This document shows, in pieces, positions 13,430 to 20,772 of a DNA stretch of 64,000 nt (position 1 is its first letter; the number at the start of each line of letters is the position of its first letter). A program made the translations under genes and the position numbers. Below the pieces are notes generated by a model. The model saw only the letters and a list, made by a program, of their open reading frames with translations. It was not told the origin of the DNA and searched no databases. The DNA comes from Gammaproteobacteria bacterium (GTDB lineage: Bacteria > Pseudomonadota > Gammaproteobacteria > Steroidobacterales > Steroidobacteraceae): assembly GCA_027315105.1 (NCBI GenBank), contig DAHUYP010000089.1, positions 46,890 to 110,889 on the forward strand, written 5' to 3'.

Positions 13430-14290
13430 CGGGGCAGTTTCTGACGAGCAGGACCGATCCGTCGAACGCCACCATCCAGTACGGGTACAACTTCGGGCTG
13501 GGTGTGCCATCGAGCATGACCGACCCGAATGGTCTCGTCACCTCCTCGCAATACGACAACTTTGCGCGCAAGACGCAGGAGACCAGACCCGACGGGACGT
13601 ACACGAACTGGAGCTACCAGGGGACGTTTGACGAAACGGAGAATAAAGTACGTTAAGCCTTGGGCATTCTGAGAGGTCTGAATCGTCCTTTCTCCACGCT
13701 ATCAGGACGTCGATGCGGCGGGCACCACGGCGGTGACCACGAGCTATGGGTACGACAGCGACGGCAATCGCACGGCGTCGATGCACCGCTGGCCCGCAAT
13801 ACCGCCAACGCCTACGATGCGCTCAACCGCGTGACCTCGATCGTGTACAAGAACAGCAGCGGCGTGGTCGATCAGATGCTGGTCTTCGGCTACGACGCCG
13901 GCACCAACGGCAAGGGTCGGCTCACCAGTGCCGGAGATGCCAATGTGACGCTGTCCTGGGCCTACGACAGCCATGGGCGCGTGGTTGGCAAGGAACAGAC
14001 CGTCGGGACGCTCGTGCGGTCGGTGGGCTATACCTACACGAATGCGGACCTGACGGCCCTGACGACACCCTCGGGTCAGGCGGTCACCTACACCTACAAC
14101 GGCAATCACCAGTTCACGGGCATCTCGGTCAACGGCACGCCGGTGCTCAGCAGCGTGACCTATGAGCCCTTCGGCGGCGCGAACGGCTGGACCTGGGGCA
14201 GCGGCGATACGGTGTCACGCAGCTACAACGCCGATGGCCTGATCAGCCAGATCGTGAGCGCCTCGGTCACGAACGGCTACAGCTTCACTT
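13430..14290 (+). pseudogene. RHS/YD-repeat protein remnant, frameshifted
   Basis: Three successive pieces of YD-repeat coding sequence lie in different frames. 13430-13654 gives QYGYNFGLGVPSSMTDPNG and SSQYDNFARKTQETRPDGT. 13697-13780 gives TSYGYDSDGNRTAS. From about 13778 onward comes NTANAYDALNRVTSIVY, then YDSHGRVVGKEQTV and YTYNGNHQFTGIS. RHS proteins are large secreted or surface shells that often carry C-terminal toxins. The start, the shell core and the junction sequences near 13655-13695 are missing, so this is an eroded remnant and not a working gene. Confidence 0.7.
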
Positions 14291-14614
14291 GCTTGGCTCA
14301 CGATGCAAGGAGTGGCCGACCTTGCTGGATCAAGTGGGGACAGATCTCACTGTCCCCGGAATCGAGACAATGGCATCCTGGGCCGGCGACGTGCAGGTAG
14401 CATTGCAGGAGGCCCTGGATGCAAGCAACGCAGAATTTGAGGCCGCTTCAAAGTACTACGATAGCATCGCGCATTAGCCGGAGTTGGCAAGGACTTGTCA
14501 ACTTTACCGCTTTCTGATCGCTTTGATTCGATTCACCACGGTTGGCGGAGCAAGCTCCCGAGTGGAGTCTTCATCCCAAAGGTGGCGGAGAACTATATTG
14601 CGGAGTCGACCTGA
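14291..14614 (+). pseudogene. Remnant of an RHS-associated C-terminal cassette
   Basis: Two short frames follow the RHS remnant. One ends at 14477 with GDVQVALQEALDASNAEFEAASKYY. The other runs about 14490-14614 and gives VGKDLSTLPLSDRFDSIHH and SGVFIPKVAENYIAEST. Lower GC and position after YD repeats suggest a toxin-type cassette tail. The last frame stops at TGA 14612-14614, which is formed by the first bases of the IS3 element, so the insertion truncated this frame. The function is not recognisable. Confidence 0.4.
14336..14357. repeat. REP-like hairpin
   Basis: GGGGACAG, a 6-nt loop, then CTGTCCCC: a perfect 8-bp inverted repeat. It sits where RHS homology stops and an unrelated short frame begins. 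Hairpins of this GGGGACAG type occur as dispersed repeats in many gammaproteobacteria, often with REP-associated transposases. No such transposase is in the window. Confidence 0.45.
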
Positions 14615-14622
14615 CACCCATT

Positions 14623-15501
14623 TTAGTCCCGTGCGGGATTAGAGTCCGCGGTTAACAAAGATACCTCTTCTCCCTCTCTCGCCAAACCTCTTCCGGCATA
14701 TTCCTCGGGCGTCAGATCGCCCAGTGAGCTGTGCGGTCGCTCGGTGTTGTATTCGATCCTCCAGGCCTCGATGGCTCCTCGTGCATGTGCCATGGTGATG
14801 AACCAGTGCTCGTTCAGGCATTCGTCGCGAAACTTGCCGTTAAAGGATTCGATGTACGCGTTCTCGTTGGGTTTGCCGGGGCGGATGAAGGACAGATGGA
14901 CGTTGCGCTGATACGCCCAGGCATCGAGTACCTGGCCTTCGAACTCTGGCCCATGGTCAACGGTGATCGATCGGGGCAGGCCCCGCGTGTCGGCCAGCCG
15001 CTCGAGCACGGCTTTGACTCGGGTGCCGGTGATCGAAGTGTCGACTTCGAGTGCCACACACTCACGCGTGCAGTCATCGACGATCGCCAGGCAGCGCAGT
15101 CGTCGACCATCGGCCAACCCGTCGGATACGAAGTCCATCGACCAGCTGCGATTGGCAGCCGTAGGCTTTGGCAACGCCTTGCGCTCAAAGGGTCCAATGC
15201 GTTTACGCTTGCGACGCCGCACCGCAAGGCCGGCTTCTCGGTACAGCCGGTAGGTTCGCTTGCGGTTGATCTGCCAGCCTTCGCGATGCAGTAACACGTG
15301 GATACGTCGGTAACCGTATCGACGCTTCACCGCGGCGATCTCCTCGATCCGAGTACGCACCGCACCGCACTCCGGTCGCCGGCTACGATAGCGGTACAAC
15401 GAGCGCGAGATATGCGCCAGCCCGCACGCGCGCGTCACACCGAAGTCCCGTTCCGTCATCAGCACGGTCACCGCTTCGCGCCTCGCCTGCGGGCTCACCA
15501 T
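14623..15501 (-). CDS. IS3-family transposase OrfB (DDE integrase)
   Basis: The catalytic half of the IS3-family transposase, normally made as an OrfAB fusion by programmed -1 frameshifting. The DDE core is intact: WSMDFVSDGLADGR (first Asp), ITVDHGPEFEG (second Asp), and AYIESFNGKFRDECLNEHWF (Glu). The HTH_21-like start is RDFGVTRACGLAHISRSLYRY. The C-terminus EYNTERPHSSLGDLTPEEYA is typical. The ORF track extends it to 15681 only because that frame overlaps orfA; MVSPQARREAVTVL at 15501 is the usual OrfB start. All catalytic residues are present, so the element may be active. Confidence 0.88.
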   Translation of the reverse strand: MVSPQARREAVTVLMTERDFGVTRACGLAHISRSLYRYRSRRPECGAVRTRIEEIAAVKRRYGYRRIHVLLHREGWQINRKRTYRLYREAGLAVRRRKRKRIGPFERKALPKPTAANRSWSMDFVSDGLADGRRLRCLAIVDDCTRECVALEVDTSITGTRVKAVLERLADTRGLPRSITVDHGPEFEGQVLDAWAYQRNVHLSFIRPGKPNENAYIESFNGKFRDECLNEHWFITMAHARGAIEAWRIEYNTERPHSSLGDLTPEEYAGRGLAREGEEVSLLTADSNPARD

Positions 15502-15761
15502 CTTCGGCCTAGAAGATCCTTCAGAGCCGCCTTGTCCAGCTCCGCCTCTGCCAGCAGCCTCTTGAGCTTGCTGTTCTCCGCCTCGAGCTCCCTCAGGCGC
15601 CTCGCCTCCGACACTGTCATCCCGGCGTACTTCGCCTTCCAGTTGTAGAAGGTCGCCTCGGATACCCCGTGGCGCCGGCACAGCTCCTTCGTCTTGGCAC
15701 CGGCTTCGGATTCCTTCAGCACCGCAATGATCTGTTCTTCGGTGAACCTCTTGGATTTCAT
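15495..15761 (-). CDS. IS3-family transposase OrfA
   Basis: An 88-residue OrfA from ATG 15759-15761. It has a helix-turn-helix (FTEEQIIAVLKESEAGAKT, RRHGVSEATFYNWKAKYAG) followed by a leucine-zipper-like helix, RRLRELEAENSKLKRLL. It ends DKAALKDLLGRRW, where the -1 shift into OrfB is expected. It binds the element ends and helps multimerise the transposase. The N-terminal 130 residues of the ORF track entry are read-through outside the gene. Confidence 0.88.
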   Translation of the reverse strand: MKSKRFTEEQIIAVLKESEAGAKTKELCRRHGVSEATFYNWKAKYAGMTVSEARRLRELEAENSKLKRLLAEAELDKAALKDLLGRRW

Positions 15762-15837
15762 CGTCTGCTCCTGGTGAAGCAGACTCTGCTCCCGTTCCGC
15801 ACTAAGCTCGGGTTTCAGGTCCGAAGGAGCAGTACCA

Positions 15838-16080
15838 ATGCGAAGACCGAGACGCAACCATTCGCCGGCATTCAGGGTGCGAGTTGCGCTGGAAGCTATG
15901 AAGGGCGAGAAGACCGTCACCGAGATCGCCAAGCAGTTTGACGTGCACTCGAACGAGGTGACCGCTTGGAAGAACGAGCCCCTGCAGCACGCTACCGAAG
16001 CGTTCGGTGGCACTGTGGCCGAGGGGCCCGCGGAGCGGGAGAAGATTCGCGACCTGCAGGCCAAGATAGCGCCTTTTACG
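15838..16080 (+). pseudogene. Fragment of a second IS3-family OrfA
   Basis: The frame opens at ATG 15838, 20 bp beyond the right end of the intact element. It reads RRNHSPAFRVRVALEAMKG and TVTEIAKQFDVHSNEVTAW, a typical OrfA helix-turn-helix of a different IS3 subgroup, then EKIRDLQAKIAPFTE. Here OrfA homology stops and an unrelated glycine-rich frame continues. The rest of OrfA, OrfB and both ends are missing. Confidence 0.6.
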
Positions 16081-16356
16081 GAAACGAGCCAGAGGGCCCT
16101 TGGCTGGCCATCCGCACAGGGCGCGAGCGCCATGGCTGGTTGGATGAATAGCTCAGGCATACCCCCTCAATCTCAACTGAGTGGGATGTTATCGAGTTGG
16201 GGCGGTGGTTTTCAGCTGGGGTATATGGGAGCCGGATTTGGCTTTTACGGAAATAGCTCGGGGACCTCAGAAAGTGGAGGCGTCTCGACAAGGGGCGCAT
16301 CGGTGTATGGCGGATACACCTGGGAGATACCCTCTTTAAGTCCGGTGCATTGGTGA
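16081..16356 (+). other. Glycine-rich open frame fused after the IS fragment
   Basis: The frame of the OrfA fragment continues for about 90 codons, reading GWMNSSGIPPQSQLSGML and YMGAGFGFYGNSSG, and ends SVYGGYTWEIPSLSPVHW. It is glycine- and serine-rich with lower GC than the surroundings, and resembles the end of a secreted RHS-type cassette protein. A 15-base piece, CTTTTACGGAAA plus flanks, occurs both at the junction and again inside this frame. It is probably the 3' part of a lost gene. It stops 1 bp before the next small gene, a spacing seen in toxin-immunity pairs. Confidence 0.35.
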
Positions 16357-16372
16357 CATGAACGAGGTCACC

Positions 16373-16624
16373 ATGAAGAGGACCATCATGATCGTTGCAC
16401 TGTTAGCTTTATCAGCTATTTTCGCTTATCACGCGATCAGGGCTCGAGAGATAAGAGATCGTCAGTTGATGAATTTGGAGCGCTTCCATGGAAAGGATAG
16501 CCGCATTTTTCGATTCGGTAGTAAATTCCTGGGTGCTTCGTACGTCTTTAGCTTTCGGCTGGTAGGCTCTGTGGGAGCTCTCGTGTTGATGGCGTTGGCA
16601 ATTTATGTTGTGAATAATAATTGA
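16373..16624 (+). CDS. Small two-helix membrane protein, possible immunity protein
   Basis: An 83-residue protein from ATG 16373 (GAGGT 5 nt upstream; ATG 16358 is also possible). It has an N-terminal hydrophobic helix, TIMIVALLALSAIFAYHA, and a basic middle, REIRDRQLMNLERFHGKDSR. A second membrane helix, GSVGALVLMALAIYVV, follows. Its GC is clearly below that of the window. It follows the end of a probable polymorphic-toxin tail by only a few bases, which is the usual place for an immunity gene. No family is recognised and the role is inferred only from position. Confidence 0.5.
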   Translation: MKRTIMIVALLALSAIFAYHAIRAREIRDRQLMNLERFHGKDSRIFRFGSKFLGASYVFSFRLVGSVGALVLMALAIYVVNNN

Positions 16625-17095
16625 TGCGATGTGCCCCGCCTTGAGTAGTGGTTGGGTTCAGAGTTCTCCGTGCATTGGCCTTGCCCCATTTCGTGAACGG
16701 TTCGGCGCTGGAGACTCGCCACGGGTCTTACTCGACCTTCGGCTTGCCGGGATCGTTGGCGGGCTCGCTGCAGCGTAAGGGATGACCATGCGGCAGCTGC
16801 GTCGGCCTGACATCGGCACGATTCAGAGAACAACCAGGACGCTGGGCTTGCCTCGCGGCTCATATAATGAAAACCTATTTTTTCATTATATAATAGGGCG
16901 CATGCAAAGCACCCTGCCGGCCGTGCACGCTGCGCGCCGGAAGGTGCATCGGATCGTGCGTCGGCCCGGTGGGCCAGAGCACCAGGCCGCCAGACGCGGT
17001 CACAATGCTGCGCCACGCCAGCAACGCCGCGTCAGCTGGCCGCCTCAGCTGCCCGCGTGATCTCCCGAGCCGGGTCGCATGTCGCGACCGATCGC
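16625..17095. other. Gene-free stretch with an AT-rich palindrome
   Basis: No frame here has convincing coding character. The main feature is an inverted repeat at 16862-16891 (listed separately). The flanks are ordinary GC-rich sequence. Confidence 0.4.
16862..16891. repeat. AT-rich 12-bp inverted repeat
   Basis: ATATAATGAAAA, a 6-nt spacer, then TTTTCATTATAT: perfect 12-bp arms in an otherwise GC-rich region, about 200 bp downstream of higA. It has no GC stem, so it is a poor terminator. It could be a protein-binding site or a mobile-element end. Confidence 0.5.
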
Positions 17096-17419
17096 CTACG
17101 CAGCCCGCGAGCCACTGGAATGTCCGCAACGGCGCAGCGCCGCCAGCTTCGGCAGCGCCTTCACGTCGCTGCCGATCTCGCTTTCGGCCACGCGTAGTTC
17201 GTAGAGCTTCTGCAGGTTCAACCAGAACTCGGGGCTGGTGCCGAAAAAATGCCCGAGCCGCAGCGCCGTGTCGCCGGTCACGGAGCGCCGTGCGTTCAGG
17301 ATTTGAGTGATCCGGTTGGTCGGCACCCGGATCTGGCGCGACAGTTCGGCCGCGCTCATGCCCAGCTCCTCGAGCTGCTCGGCCAGATGCTCCCCGGGAT
17401 GAATTGCTGTGCGTGCCAT
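17096..17419 (-). CDS. higA: HigA-family antitoxin
   Basis: A 107-residue XRE/VapI-type antitoxin. It starts TAIHPGEHLAEQLEELGMSA, the usual HigA opening, and has a helix-turn-helix AAELSRQIRVPTNRITQILNARRSVTGDTALRLG. The typical FFGTSPEFWLNLQKLYELRVAE follows. HigA binds HigB and represses the operon. It lies 6 bp after the HigB frame, in the toxin-first order characteristic of higBA. The protein looks intact, so it may persist without a working toxin. Confidence 0.88.
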   Translation of the reverse strand: MARTAIHPGEHLAEQLEELGMSAAELSRQIRVPTNRITQILNARRSVTGDTALRLGHFFGTSPEFWLNLQKLYELRVAESEIGSDVKALPKLAALRRCGHSSGSRAA

Positions 17420-17425
17420 AAGCCC

Positions 17426-17711
17426 TCAGTGATAATCCACGATCTCGACGTTAACCAGTCCCTTCGATCCCTTGGGCCATTGGAAACAGATGCGCCAATG
17501 GTCATTGATGCGAATGCTGTACTGACCCTTGCGATCACCGTGCAGTGCCTCGAGGCGGTTCCCCGGCAGCGCGGCCATGCCGTGCAGCGAGCTGGCTGCA
17601 TCGAGCTGATCCAATCTCAATCTCGGCCCTGTGAGTGAAGCCCACGAAGGCTCTGACCTCCCGGCCAGCGGCGAAATCGCGCGTCCGCTTGTCGCGGTAG
17701 CTCGGAATCAT
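17426..17711 (-). pseudogene. higB: HigB-family toxin, frameshifted
   Basis: RelE-like mRNA interferase fold split over two frames. ATG 17709-17711 gives MIPSYRDKRTRDFAAGREVRA, ending in THRAEIEI. A single-base frame change near 17618-17622 then leads into RLDQLDAASSLHGMAALPGN, LEALHGDRKGQYSIRIN and WRICFQW, ending NVEIVDYH. Together they make one normal HigB of about 93 residues. Either the gene is inactivated or there is a sequencing error. The C-terminal catalytic part is complete and could be translated from the in-frame TTG at 17620, but it would lack the first third of the fold. Confidence 0.75.
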
Positions 17712-17794
17712 CAGACCCGCAAGGCTGCCCGCCTGTACGCATGACGTCAAGCGTAATACGGAGCAACCGGGCGTGCAGTGGCGCCATTCGAGGT

Positions 17795-18424
17795 CTGCTC
17801 GGCCGCCGCGACGTCTTCTTCCACCGCGATCCGGCCGAAGTCGTTCCGGAGGGGCTCGATCTGGCTCGGGCCAGACTGTACCGGCAAATCGGCCGGGTTC
17901 AATTCCCCACCGTGCTGTTCGAGCTCGATGCCTGCGTGTACTTCAGTTGGCAACTGCTCGGTCGCGAGCCCATAGACGCGCAGGAACTGCTGGCCGTGTA
18001 CGCGGCGCTGCTCGCCGCCGGGCCCGATCTGGCCTCCCGCGGTATTGCGACCATGATGCGCGGCGTGCGCGAGAGCACCGTGCGTCGTTACATGCGGCTC
18101 TTCGAAGCCGAGCCCGCCCTGCGAGCGGCCAACGAGGCGCTGGTGAGGTTCGCCAGGACTCGCCCCATGGTCGAGTACTGGGACAGCGGTTATGCCGCCT
18201 CTTCGGATCTGATGAGTCTGGATGCCAGCACCTGGAAGCTGCAGGAGGTGATTGACCGACGCCAAAGGCCAGGACGCGCGGTTCCCTCCGACACTATCCT
18301 CGCACACGTCGCTCCAGTCGCCTTCTCGCAGATCAACTTCCGCGCCATCTACCGCTTCCCCATCGACCAATACCTCGACCAAATCCCGCCATCAGGTGGC
18401 CGGCGGGACGCCGTCAACGCGTGA
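17795..18424 (+). pseudogene. Tn3-family transposase fragment, right copy
   Basis: An open frame of about 210 codons reads GRRDVFFHRDPAEVVPEG, LYRQIGRVQFPTVLFELDA, WQLLGREPIDAQELLAVYAALLA and MVEYWDSGYAASSDLMSLDAS. These match the central region of Tn3-family transposases, where the SSD aspartate is catalytic. It then jumps to a C-terminal-like piece, ILAHVAPVAFSQINFRAIYRF. The N-terminus, most of the catalytic domain and the terminal inverted repeats are missing. The first 75 bases are an inverted copy of the 13.3 kb fragment. Confidence 0.6.
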
Positions 18425-18510
18425 CGCACTTATCCACAGGAAACCGCTCCCCTTTGGCTCGCTTCCGTAAATGGCCCGAAATGGCACCCAATAGCGGGAG
18501 CGACGTAAGT

Positions 18511-18957
18511 TCACGGTCCAAGCGGGCTCGCGTAGACTTTCTCTTGTTTGACTTCAGCCGATGGGTCGCGAGTCTTCACAATTCCTACCAGCTCATCAGC
18601 CAATGCTGCTGATACAGCGTTGGGCGGTCGGGCGCCCAACGGGCCATGGTGACGAACAAGCAAAGCCAATGTCTGTCCGTAAAGAGTGAGATCAACTTCG
18701 TCGTTATTTCCGGCTACGTCACGCAATGTCGCGTAGCAACTCGAGCCCGGCTGCCGCGTTCCTGGTGCGCTTGTAATCTTTAGAGCCGCCTTGGCGGCGA
18801 ACTCGCGCGCGAACTCCTCGCACGTCGTGGCTTGCGCCGGCATATTGAGGTGAATCTCGTACAACAGTTGCGGAAGTTCCTGCCGAAAGGCCGTACAGGC
18901 ATAGACTCCGCATGTTACGAGTGGCAAACATAGTGACCGCATGTGCCTGGATTTCAT
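18511..18957 (-). CDS. Hypothetical secreted protein
   Basis: A 148-residue frame from ATG 18955-18957 with AAGGG 7 nt upstream. The N-terminus MKSRHMRSLCLPLVTCGVYA looks like a signal peptide, with a weak lipobox-like cysteine (VYAC). The mature part has CEEFAREFAAKAALKITSAP and a cysteine at SSCYATL that may pair with the first. GC is somewhat lower than in neighbouring core genes. It overlaps the upstream weak frame by ATGA. Its family is unknown. It sits at the right edge of the 13-19 kb mobile region. Confidence 0.45.
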   Translation of the reverse strand: MKSRHMRSLCLPLVTCGVYACTAFRQELPQLLYEIHLNMPAQATTCEEFAREFAAKAALKITSAPGTRQPGSSCYATLRDVAGNNDEVDLTLYGQTLALLVRHHGPLGARPPNAVSAALADELVGIVKTRDPSAEVKQEKVYASPLGP

Positions 18958-19184
18958 TCAATGCCCTTGTCCGAAGAATGGATTAGACAGACCAGGCGAA
19001 AGCGGGCCCAATACGACGTAGCCGATGCCAATGGGCCCAGACGAAGGCATGCCCTCGGGAACAGGTCCCCAATTGCCCTGCACCCGGTTCCGGCGTCGTT
19101 ATTGACACCGAATTGAGATTCGTCTTTAGGAACTGCGCGGTTCTTTACGGCTTCCCAGCCAATGCCACCCAGGGCATTGAACAC
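18954..19184 (-). CDS. Weak hypothetical frame
   Basis: A 76-residue frame with MFNALGGIGWEAVKNRAVPK and ESQFGVNNDAGTGCRAIGD. It continues upstream without a start as SPIESGGTIVQV, suggesting that its 5' part is lost. Its stop overlaps the next start (ATGA). It may be the tail of a secreted or RHS-type product. No family is recognised. Confidence 0.25.
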   Translation of the reverse strand: MFNALGGIGWEAVKNRAVPKDESQFGVNNDAGTGCRAIGDLFPRACLRLGPLASATSYWARFRLVCLIHSSDKGIE

Positions 19185-19355
19185 CTGAACGATGGTACCA
19201 CCGCTCTCGATTGGGCTGCGCGGCGCCCGGTTTCGCCACCGGCGATCGAACCGATGGCGGACTGATGCGACCCCGTGACTGGGTCATGGAGGACTGTGGC
19301 ATGATCGTAGGCTGCTGGCAGCGGCCAGTGCGGTATTGAGTCGCAGCGATCCAGC

Positions 19356-20759
19356 ATGGCCAAGCCCGATCTGATCGTCGTCATCGCGTACATGGTCGGG
19401 ATCCTGGCGGCCGGGTTCTGGGGCCGCCGCAAGGCGACTACGCAGGAACAGTTCCTGGTCGCCGGCCGCTCGGTGGGCCCGTGGCTCTACTCCGGCACGC
19501 TCGCAGCGATCGTGCTGGGCGGCGCCTCCACCGTCGGCGGCGTCAAGCTCGGCTACCAGTACGGCATATCGGGCATGTGGTTCGTGTTCATGCTCGGTCT
19601 CGGCATCATCGTGCTGAGCGTCGTGTTCGTCGACCGGATCCTCGGACTCAAGCTGTACACGGTCCCCGAACTGCTCGAGCGCCGCTACAGCCCGGCGGCG
19701 CGCATCGCCGGCGGCGTCGTCATGGCCGCCTACGACCTGATGGTCAGCGTCACGGCGACGATTGCGGTCGGATCGGTGATGGAAGTGATCGTCGGCATTC
19801 CGCGCACTCCGGCGATCCTCATGAGCAGCGCCGTGATGGTGGCCTATTCCGTGCTCGGCGGCATGTGGTCCCTGACGCTGACCGACATCATTCAGTTCAT
19901 CATCAAGACCGTCGGTATCCTGTTCGTGCTGCTGCCGGCAGCGATCCTGCACGCCGGCGGCCTCGCGGCCATGCATGCACGGCTTCCCGGCGAATTCTTC
20001 TCGCTCACGCACATTGGCACGGGCAAGATCGTCTCGTTCTTCGTCCTGTACTTCTTCGGCATTATCATCGGCCAGGATGTCTGGCAGCGGGTATTCACCG
20101 CGCGCAGCGTCAAGGTCGCGCGCAACGGCGGCATCGGCGTCGGCTTCTACTGCCTGTGCTACGCACTGGCCGGCGCGCTGATCGGCACGGCCGGACGGGT
20201 ATTCCTGCCGCCGCTGGCACACAGCGATGCGGCCTTCGCGCAGATCGTCAACGCCGTGCTGCCGGCGGGCCTGCGCGGGCTGGTGCTTGCGGCCGCGCTC
20301 GCCGCCATCATGTCGACCGCCAGCGCGTGCCTGCTGGCCGCCTCCACGGTACTGCTGCAGGACGTGTACCTGCCGCTGCGCGCCTCCGCCAATGCGGGCT
20401 CGATTGCACAGAGCCGTGCCGTCACCTTGACGCTGGGCGTCATCATGACGGTGGTTGCATGCGTGATGCACGACGTGATCGCGGCCCTGACGGTGGCGTA
20501 CGATCTGCTGGTCGGCGGACTGCTGGTGGCGGTCGTCGGGGCGATGCTGTGGCGGCACGGCACCACCGCCGGCGCGCTGGCATCGATCGCGATCGGCAGC
20601 GCGCTGGTGATCGTGCTGCTGGCCGTGAACGGCCTGGATTCGGACCTGCCGATCTACGCCGGTCTCGGCGCCAGCCTCGTCGTCTACGTCGCCGTGAGCC
20701 TGAGCGGCCGCTCCCCCAAACCTGAACCGGCGCCGCTGCGGCCGGCCGGCAACGCCTGA
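19356..20759 (+). CDS. Sodium:solute symporter (SSS family)
   Basis: A 467-residue inner-membrane symporter with about 13 predicted helices. It shows the family start LIVVIAYMVGILAAGFW, then ATTQEQFLVAGRSVGPW with the SSS motif. ASTVGGVKLGYQYGISG, YSVLGGMWSLTLTDIIQF and GLVLAAALAAIMSTASACLL (sodium-site helix with serine residues) follow. SSS members carry sugars, amino acids, urea and other solutes, and the substrate is not readable here. It is 13 bp upstream of the ureohydrolase gene on the same strand, so a guanidino or amino-acid substrate is a fair inference. Confidence 0.88.
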   Translation: MAKPDLIVVIAYMVGILAAGFWGRRKATTQEQFLVAGRSVGPWLYSGTLAAIVLGGASTVGGVKLGYQYGISGMWFVFMLGLGIIVLSVVFVDRILGLKLYTVPELLERRYSPAARIAGGVVMAAYDLMVSVTATIAVGSVMEVIVGIPRTPAILMSSAVMVAYSVLGGMWSLTLTDIIQFIIKTVGILFVLLPAAILHAGGLAAMHARLPGEFFSLTHIGTGKIVSFFVLYFFGIIIGQDVWQRVFTARSVKVARNGGIGVGFYCLCYALAGALIGTAGRVFLPPLAHSDAAFAQIVNAVLPAGLRGLVLAAALAAIMSTASACLLAASTVLLQDVYLPLRASANAGSIAQSRAVTLTLGVIMTVVACVMHDVIAALTVAYDLLVGGLLVAVVGAMLWRHGTTAGALASIAIGSALVIVLLAVNGLDSDLPIYAGLGASLVVYVAVSLSGRSPKPEPAPLRPAGNA

Positions 20760-20772
20760 GGGCACGCCTCGC

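Larger units (their letters stand above)
14612..15817 (-). mobile_element. IS3-family insertion sequence, apparently complete
   Basis: The element carries orfA and orfB on the minus strand and ends in imperfect inverted repeats. The left end starts TGACACCCATTTTAGTC and the right end, reverse-complemented, starts TGAAACCCGAGCTTAGT. The match continues through CGGGA and AGAGTC. The repeat may extend 4 bases further out on both sides (GACC). I see no direct target duplication, which suggests rearrangement after insertion. Length about 1.2 kb, gene order and the -1 overlap of orfA/orfB fit the IS407-like subgroup. Confidence 0.75.

Noticed and set aside
13430-14400. A functional RHS toxin gene
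   Set aside because: The YD repeats are split over at least three frames, lack the start and most of the shell, and have foreign junction sequence between them.
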